DNA from: Rhodobacter sp.
GTDB taxonomy: Bacteria; Pseudomonadota; Alphaproteobacteria; Rhodobacterales; Rhodobacteraceae
Assembly: GCA_027487575.1 (NCBI GenBank)
Contig: JAIYDJ010000054.1
Coordinates: 47,812-111,811 of the forward strand
DNA: 64,000 bases
Direction of reading: 5' to 3'
A program made the translations under genes and the position numbers. The notes under the pieces were generated by a model. That model saw only the letters and a program-made list of their open reading frames with translations. It had not been told where the DNA came from and did no database searches. Below, one piece after another: positions 58,648 to 64,000 of the stretch (position 1 is its first letter; every line of letters starts with the position of its first letter).

Positions 58648-59826
58648 TTAGCCGTACAGACAGTCGCGGAGCATCGTCAGCCCGCGCTGCGTTTCTTCTC
58701 TTGGGGCCACAAGGGCGACCCGGATGTAGCCTGCGCCCGGATTGTCCCCGGCCACGTCGCGTGAAAGGTAAGCCCCCGGCAAAACCCGCACGCCGGTTTC
58801 GCGCCACAGCTTTATGGTGGCCGTTTCGCCGTCGGGAACGGGAAGCCACAGGAAGAAACCGCCTTCGGGAACGCTGAAGCCCTGCAACCCGGCGAAGATC
58901 GCCCCGGCGTCGTGGAATTTCTGCTGGTACAGGGCGCGGGACGCATCGACATGCGCCTCGTCGTTCCAGCAGGCTTCGGACACCTTCTGGATCGGCAGCG
59001 GCAGAGGCGCACCGGCAAAGCTGCGCAACTGGCGCAGGCGGGCCATGGATTGCGGGCCGGTGGCGACAAAGCCCGACCGCAGGCCAGGCAGGTTGGACCG
59101 TTTGGACAGCGAGTGGAACACCGCCACGCGTTCCGGGTCGGTGCCGGTCTGCGCGGCGACGGCCAGCGCGCCGGCGGGCGCGGCATGGCGCCAGATTTCG
59201 CAATAGCATTCGTCGGCGAAGATGCGGAAATCATGCTTCTCGGCCAGCGCCATCAGGTCCGCGAGGTACTCTGCCGAGGCGACCGCGCCCTGCGGATTTG
59301 CGGGCGAGCACAGATAGGCGATTGCGGTGCGGTTCAGGGTTTCTGCAGGCAGGCTCGCATAATCGGGCAGGTGGCCGGTGGCGGCGGTGGCGGGCACGTA
59401 GACAGGTTCGGCCCCCATGGCGAGCGCCGCGACGGCATAGACCTGATAGAACGGGTTGGGCATCAGGATGACCGGTTTCGCGCCGTCCTTCGTTTCGGGG
59501 CAAAGCGCGACGGCGGCGTTGAACAGCCCTTCGCGGGTGCCGTTCAACGCCATGATCCGGTCAGGCGGAACCGTCACGCCATAACGGCGTGCCAGCCAGC
59601 CGCCGATTGCCGCCAGAAGTTCGGGCGTGCCGTCGTTGGGCGGATAGACCGCGAAGCCGTTCAGATGGGCCGCAAGAATCGGGCCGACGAAGTCGGGCAT
59701 CGAATGGCGGGGTTCACCGATGGTCATGGCGATGGGCGGGCCGCCCGGCGCATGGGCATCCAGCAACGTCCGCAGACGCGGAAACGCATATTCCGGCAGG
59801 TTCGAAAACCGCTGTGGGAACGCCAT
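58648..59826 (-). CDS. class I/II aminotransferase
   Basis: AYLCSPANPQGAVASAEYLADLM; ADECYCEIWR; HSLSKRSNLPGLRSGFVA. Confidence 0.94.
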   Translation of the reverse strand: MAFPQRFSNLPEYAFPRLRTLLDAHAPGGPPIAMTIGEPRHSMPDFVGPILAAHLNGFAVYPPNDGTPELLAAIGGWLARRYGVTVPPDRIMALNGTREGLFNAAVALCPETKDGAKPVILMPNPFYQVYAVAALAMGAEPVYVPATAATGHLPDYASLPAETLNRTAIAYLCSPANPQGAVASAEYLADLMALAEKHDFRIFADECYCEIWRHAAPAGALAVAAQTGTDPERVAVFHSLSKRSNLPGLRSGFVATGPQSMARLRQLRSFAGAPLPLPIQKVSEACWNDEAHVDASRALYQQKFHDAGAIFAGLQGFSVPEGGFFLWLPVPDGETATIKLWRETGVRVLPGAYLSRDVAGDNPGAGYIRVALVAPREETQRGLTMLRDCLYG

Positions 59827-60002
59827 TCATGCCTCATGTGTCGGGGTCGTATCGCCCCGTATGGTGCAAGGATAGCCGGGCGGGGGGTGGCCGTCCAGAA
59901 AAACCCCGATGCGGTTTGGGGTTGCGGGCGGAAACTGTGGCTTTTGCGTCCGGGTCCGGGGCGTGGTTGACGAGGAAAAGTTCAGGCCTACGGCGCGGCG
60001 GG

Positions 60003-60108
60003 GCGCTCCCTCCCCCTTGTGGGGAGGGTTGGGGAGGGGGGCGTCGCGCGATGTCAATCCGGTTGCCCCCCACCCCCAGCCCCTCCCCACAAGGGGGAGG
60101 GGAGGCGC
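60003..60108. repeat. large inverted repeat of CTCCCTCCCCCTTGTGGGGAGGG / CCCTCCCCACAAGGGGGAGGGG
   Basis: GCGCTCCCTCCCCCTTGTGGGGAGGGTTGGGGAGGGGGG with near-complementary arm at 60066-60108. Confidence 0.85.
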
Positions 60109-60134
60109 TTGGGGCAAGGGCGTGGCTCGCCCTG

Positions 60135-61466
60135 TCAGGTCAGGGCGCGTTCTGCCGCAGTGCCCAGCCGCAGCAGTCGGTCTTCGGTGCCGGGGGGGGC
60201 CATCAGGCTGATGCCGCAGGACGGCTCGGCGGTGGGCAAAGTCAGCGCGCAGCCCCCCATCAGGTTGCCAATGCGGGTGTTGCGCAGGGCCAGCAGGTTT
60301 TCCGTGACGTAATAGACCGTGTCGGTCATCAGACGTTCAGCGTCGGGCGGCAGGATGGGCGAGGTGGGCAGGATCACCGCGTCATATCCGGCGGTGCGCG
60401 CCGTCCAGGGGGCGCGGAGGGTGTCGAGCCTGCGCCACGCGGCAATGTATTCGGTCGCGGTAACCGATGCGCCGGTGCGGAAACGGTCCAGGATGCGGGG
60501 ATACATCCGGTCGGGTGCGGCTTCGATGGTGGGTCCCCAGATCGCATAGGCCTCGGCGGTGAACAGCACGCCTGCCAGCGCCATCGCCTCGGGCAGGTCG
60601 GGGAAGGTCAGCGTATCGACCCTGGCCCCGGCGCGGGTCAGGCGGGTGACGGCGTCCTGAAAGCCGCGCGCCGGCCGGGGGCGCAGATCGTCCATCGCGA
60701 CGGTTTCGATCAACAGCAGGCGCGTGCCGCGCAGGGTGGCCCCGGTCAGGTCGGGGGCGCGGCGTCCTTCGAGCGCCGCCAGCAGCAGGGCGCAATCCTC
60801 GACGCTGCGGGCCAGCGGGCCGACCGTGTCGAACCGTTCGCACAGCGGAACGACCCCGGTCAGCGGCAGGCGGCCATGGGTGGTTTTCAGGCCCACAAGG
60901 TCGTTCCAGGCGGCCGGGACGCGGACCGATCCGCCAGTGTCGGACCCGATGGCGGCGGGGGCAAGGCCGTGGGCAACCGAAGCGGCGGCCCCCGAGGACG
61001 ATCCGCCCGCCACCGCACGTTCGTCGTTGATGCAGGGCGGGGTGGCGGTGACCGGGTTCAGGCCAAGGCCGGAAAACGCCAGTTCGGACATGTGCGTCTT
61101 GCCGAGGCAGACCAGCCCCTGCCCGGTCGCCACGCGCAGCACCTCGGCATCCTGCACCGGCACGCGGTTGCGCAACAGCGCCGATCCGGCTTCGGTCGCG
61201 ACATCGGCGGTGTCGAACAGGTCTTTCCAGCTTACCGGGACCCCGTCGAGCGGGCCGCGCCGCTGGCCCAGTTTGGCGCGGGCGGCGGCCCCCATTGCCT
61301 CGCCGCGCGCCCGGAGCGCGCTGGTGCGGGCATAGATGCGCCTGGACAGGGGGTGCGCGTCGATGGCGTCGAGGAAGGCTTCGGTCAGTTCGACCGGGTT
61401 GATCCGGCCTGCGGCAATCTCTCGCCCCAGGTCTGCGGCGGTTCTCAGTGTCCACGCTTTGGTCAT
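60135..61466 (-). CDS. amidase signature family enzyme
   Basis: GPLDGVPVSWKDLFDTADVATEAGS; AVAGGSSSGAAASVAHGLAPAAIGSDTGGSVRVPAAWNDLVGLKTTHGR. Confidence 0.95.
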   Translation of the reverse strand: MTKAWTLRTAADLGREIAAGRINPVELTEAFLDAIDAHPLSRRIYARTSALRARGEAMGAAARAKLGQRRGPLDGVPVSWKDLFDTADVATEAGSALLRNRVPVQDAEVLRVATGQGLVCLGKTHMSELAFSGLGLNPVTATPPCINDERAVAGGSSSGAAASVAHGLAPAAIGSDTGGSVRVPAAWNDLVGLKTTHGRLPLTGVVPLCERFDTVGPLARSVEDCALLLAALEGRRAPDLTGATLRGTRLLLIETVAMDDLRPRPARGFQDAVTRLTRAGARVDTLTFPDLPEAMALAGVLFTAEAYAIWGPTIEAAPDRMYPRILDRFRTGASVTATEYIAAWRRLDTLRAPWTARTAGYDAVILPTSPILPPDAERLMTDTVYYVTENLLALRNTRIGNLMGGCALTLPTAEPSCGISLMAPPGTEDRLLRLGTAAERALT

Positions 61467-61542
61467 GCCGATCCCCTTTGTGGTGACGGTAGCGGCAGAG
61501 CGGCGCATGGACAATCCCGCTGCGGGGGTCATATTCACCGGC

Positions 61543-62772
61543 ATGGAACAGGACAGCGACATTCTGATCGTGGGGGGCGGGCTGAACGGCCCGGCCTTGG
61601 CTTTGGCCCTGGCGCAGGGCGGTTTCCGGGTGACGGTGGTGGATGCCCGGCCTGCCGCCGACCGGGGCGAGGCGGGGTTCGACGGGCGTTCCTACGCGCT
61701 GGCGCTGGGGTCGCAACGGTTGCTGTCGGCCATCGGTGTCTGGGGCGCGGTGGCGGACCGGGCACAGCCGATCCTGCAGATCAAGGCCAGCGACGGGTTG
61801 GCGGGGCGGGGGGCGGCGGGGCTGTTTCTGGCCTTCGACCATGCCGAAATCGAGGAGGGGCCGATGGGCTACCTTGTCGAGGACCGGCATCTGTACGCGG
61901 CGTTTCTGGCGGCGATGCAGGAAAGCGCGGGGATCACCCTGATGTCGGGTGAAACTGTAGTGGCGCAGGAGGTGACGTCGCAGGGCGTGGCGGTGACGCT
62001 TGCCTCGGGGCGCAGGGTGACGGGCCGGGTTCTGGTCGGATCGGACGGGCGGGCCTCGGGAACGGCGGCGCGCGCCGGGATCACTCGGGTCGGGCGCGAC
62101 TATGGGCAGACCGCGCTGGTCACGGCGGTGCACCATGCCCGCGACCATCAGGGCATCGCGCACCAGTTCTTCATGCCGGGCGGGCCGCTGGCGATTCTGC
62201 CGCTGGCCGGGGGGCACCATTCTTCGATCGTGTGGAGCGAGGAAGCCGGGTTGGCGGCCGAGATCGCGGCGCTGGGCGATGATGATTTCCTGACGGCGCT
62301 GCGGCCAAGGTTCGGGGATTTCCTGGGCGAGATTTCGCTGGCGGGGGGGCGGTACAGCTATCCTCTGGTGCAGTCGGTGGCGGAACGGTTTGTCGGGCCG
62401 CGACTGGCGCTGGTGGGGGACGCGGCCCATGCGGTGCATCCGATTGCGGGGCAGGGGTTGAACCTTGGGTTGCGCGACGTGGGGGCCTTGGCCGAGGTGG
62501 TGATCCTTGCGGCGCGGCGGGGCGAGGATATCGGTGCATCCGACGTGCTGGAGCGGTATCAACGCTGGCGGCGGTTCGACGTCACGGCGATGGCGGTGGG
62601 CACGGATGCGGTCAACCGGCTGTTTTCGAACGACAACCCGCTGATGCGGGTGGGGCGCGATTTGGGGATGGGGCTGATCTCCCGGATGCCGGGGGTGCGG
62701 CGCGGGTTCATCCGGCAGGCGGCGGGGCTGACCGGCGATGTGCCGAAGCTGTTGGCGGGAATGGCGATCTGA
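61543..62772 (+). CDS. UbiH/UbiF/COQ6 family FAD-dependent hydroxylase
   Basis: DILIVGGGLNGPALALALAQGGFRVTVVDARP; LALVGDAAHAVHPIAGQGLNLGLRDVGALAEVV. Confidence 0.93.
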   Translation: MEQDSDILIVGGGLNGPALALALAQGGFRVTVVDARPAADRGEAGFDGRSYALALGSQRLLSAIGVWGAVADRAQPILQIKASDGLAGRGAAGLFLAFDHAEIEEGPMGYLVEDRHLYAAFLAAMQESAGITLMSGETVVAQEVTSQGVAVTLASGRRVTGRVLVGSDGRASGTAARAGITRVGRDYGQTALVTAVHHARDHQGIAHQFFMPGGPLAILPLAGGHHSSIVWSEEAGLAAEIAALGDDDFLTALRPRFGDFLGEISLAGGRYSYPLVQSVAERFVGPRLALVGDAAHAVHPIAGQGLNLGLRDVGALAEVVILAARRGEDIGASDVLERYQRWRRFDVTAMAVGTDAVNRLFSNDNPLMRVGRDLGMGLISRMPGVRRGFIRQAAGLTGDVPKLLAGMAI

Positions 62773-63054
62773 GCGGTCCCTGTGCGGCTCTGTACTGGCT
62801 CGGTTGCGTTGGTTCTTTCCAAGGGGACGCTTTGTGCCGTTTGATCTGATTCCTTGAAGGCGGGACGCTGGAGAGGCGAGTGGCCGGCAATGTCAAGGGT
62901 TGGGGCAAATCATGTCGCGCATGAAGCGCACGTACGACCTTCCGTTCCTTCATCTGCAGACCGGTCAGGGGACGCAGTGCGTCACCCGGTCTGTCGGCTC
63001 GGAGGCGGGACGCCGGAGAGGCGAGGGGGGTATCCGCCATCCCGCCGGTCGGGA

Positions 63055-63144
63055 AAATCAGGGCGCGCCTGCCTGGGTAGGCGCTTTTCGCGCCTGCCAA
63101 GGGGCAGGCAGGCGCGGCCTGATTTGGTTGAAACCAAATCCGCC
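63055..63144. repeat. two-hairpin palindromic element, copy B
   Basis: AAATCAGGgcgCGCCTGCCTG...CAGGCAGGCGCggCCTGATTTGGTT-GA-AACCAAATCCGCC. Confidence 0.85.
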
Positions 63145-63242
63145 AAGTGCCAGCCTTGCTTTCGTCTTGCTAAGTCCGGGTTTGCGCGAGTGACAAGAAG
63201 CAACCTTGCTTCGGGACTTCCGCATTCCGGCCGTGCTTTCGA

Positions 63243-63425
63243 CTAATCCAGCGACCGCGCCTCGGACACCAGCATGATCGGGATGCCGTCGCGGATCGGA
63301 AAGGCCAGACGGGCACCCTTCGAGTGCAACTCGGCCCGTTCGGCATCGTAATGCAGCGGGCCTTCGGTCAGCGGGCACACCAGCGCCTCGAGCATGCGGC
63401 GGTCGACCGGGGGGGCGTCGGTCAC
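63243..63425 (-). CDS. Trm112 family protein (GTG start)
   Basis: [47 protein letters not shown]. Confidence 0.92.
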   Translation of the reverse strand: MTDAPPVDRRMLEALVCPLTEGPLHYDAERAELHSKGARLAFPIRDGIPIMLVSEARSLD

Positions 63426-64000
63426 TGCATGACCTCGTCGCCGGTGCCCCCGCGCAGGGCGAAGGTCATCAGCGCGGTCAGCGTTTCGCGCCGCGTGGTC
63501 AGCGAGGGCGCTTCCAGCAGCGCCTGCTTGTCTTCGGGGCTGAACGGGCACAGCATCGACAGCGAGTTGATCAGCATTTCGGTGTCCGCCTCTTTCAGGC
63601 TGGACCAGTCGGTGCCGAGTTGATGGATGTGGAAGAACTTGCCCAGCGTTCCAAGAAATGCCTCGCGGTCGAAGCCTTCGTCCTGCTCTTCGGCCCCAAG
63701 ATCGCGGCCGAACGGCGACCAGTCCACCGCAAAGCGGCGGTAGGGGGTGAAGCCCTGCTGTTCGTCGCGCAGACGGAACCGCGACACGCCCGACAGCGTG
63801 ATCATGTATCGGCCATCTTCGGTTTCCGAAAAGGCCGTCAGCCGTCCGGCACAGCCGATGGCGGCAAGGCGGGGTTCCGACTTGTCGGGCACGGCGCGCG
63901 GCTGCACCAGTCCGATCAGGCGGGACTTGGTCTTCATGCAATCCTCGATCATCGCCAGATAGCGCGGCTCGAAGATGTGAAGGGGCAACCGGGCGCGCGG
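63422..64000 (-). CDS. LON peptidase substrate-binding domain protein, 5' end beyond window
   Basis: [48 protein letters not shown]. Confidence 0.93.
   Translation of the reverse strand, partial: PRARLPLHIFEPRYLAMIEDCMKTKSRLIGLVQPRAVPDKSEPRLAAIGCAGRLTAFSETEDGRYMITLSGVSRFRLRDEQQGFTPYRRFAVDWSPFGRDLGAEEQDEGFDREAFLGTLGKFFHIHQLGTDWSSLKEADTEMLINSLSMLCPFSPEDKQALLEAPSLTTRRETLTALMTFALRGGTGDEVMQ

Noticed and set aside
56671-58764. 697-aa plus-strand Gly-rich ORF
   Set aside because: Antisense shadow of ftsK.
59589-61952. 787-aa plus-strand ORF
   Set aside because: Runs antisense across the aminotransferase and amidase and through a palindromic repeat; not a credible protein.

Overview
This is a high-GC alphaproteobacterial chromosomal window. 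Gene content and order look like Rhodobacteraceae (inferred from protein families, not searched). Nearly all of it is coding, with about 60 credible genes. Housekeeping blocks are rsmI-yraN-gshB, a ComM-like ATPase, cobalamin genes, an RpoH-type sigma factor, coaBC-dut-moeB-like, a tRNA-Val(TAC), a partner-switch pair, hspQ, lolA, ftsK, an aminotransferase, an amidase, a UbiH-like monooxygenase and Trm112/LON-domain genes. The accessory metabolic core (about 11-50 kb) is rich in quaternary-amine catabolism: a carnitine cluster (GlxA-type regulator, BKACE, carnitine dehydrogenase-thioesterase fusion, CaiA/CaiC/CaiD-like enzymes), a GMC oxidoreductase, a choline sulfatase, a dipeptide-type ABC transporter, a TMADH-like flavoenzyme and a BHMT-like methyltransferase. 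The most interesting signals lie outside the protein genes. (1) Two ~170-190 bp elements flank the carnitine cluster. Each has matched terminal inverted repeats, a 44/46-nt identical core and a covarying 12-bp/5-nt-loop terminator, so they look like a duplicated sRNA or mobile RNA element. (2) The end motif of these elements recurs elsewhere, once in frame inside a hydrolase gene. (3) A ~90 bp two-hairpin palindrome family occurs twice with compensatory changes. (4) An 11-bp phased repeat array occurs at two loci 44 kb apart. (5) A low-GC Cys-rich gene is inserted between ftsK and lolA. (6) Candidate ECF-sigma promoters precede the rpoH-like gene and a DUF883 operon. No CRISPR, prophage or IS transposase was seen. 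No database search was possible.
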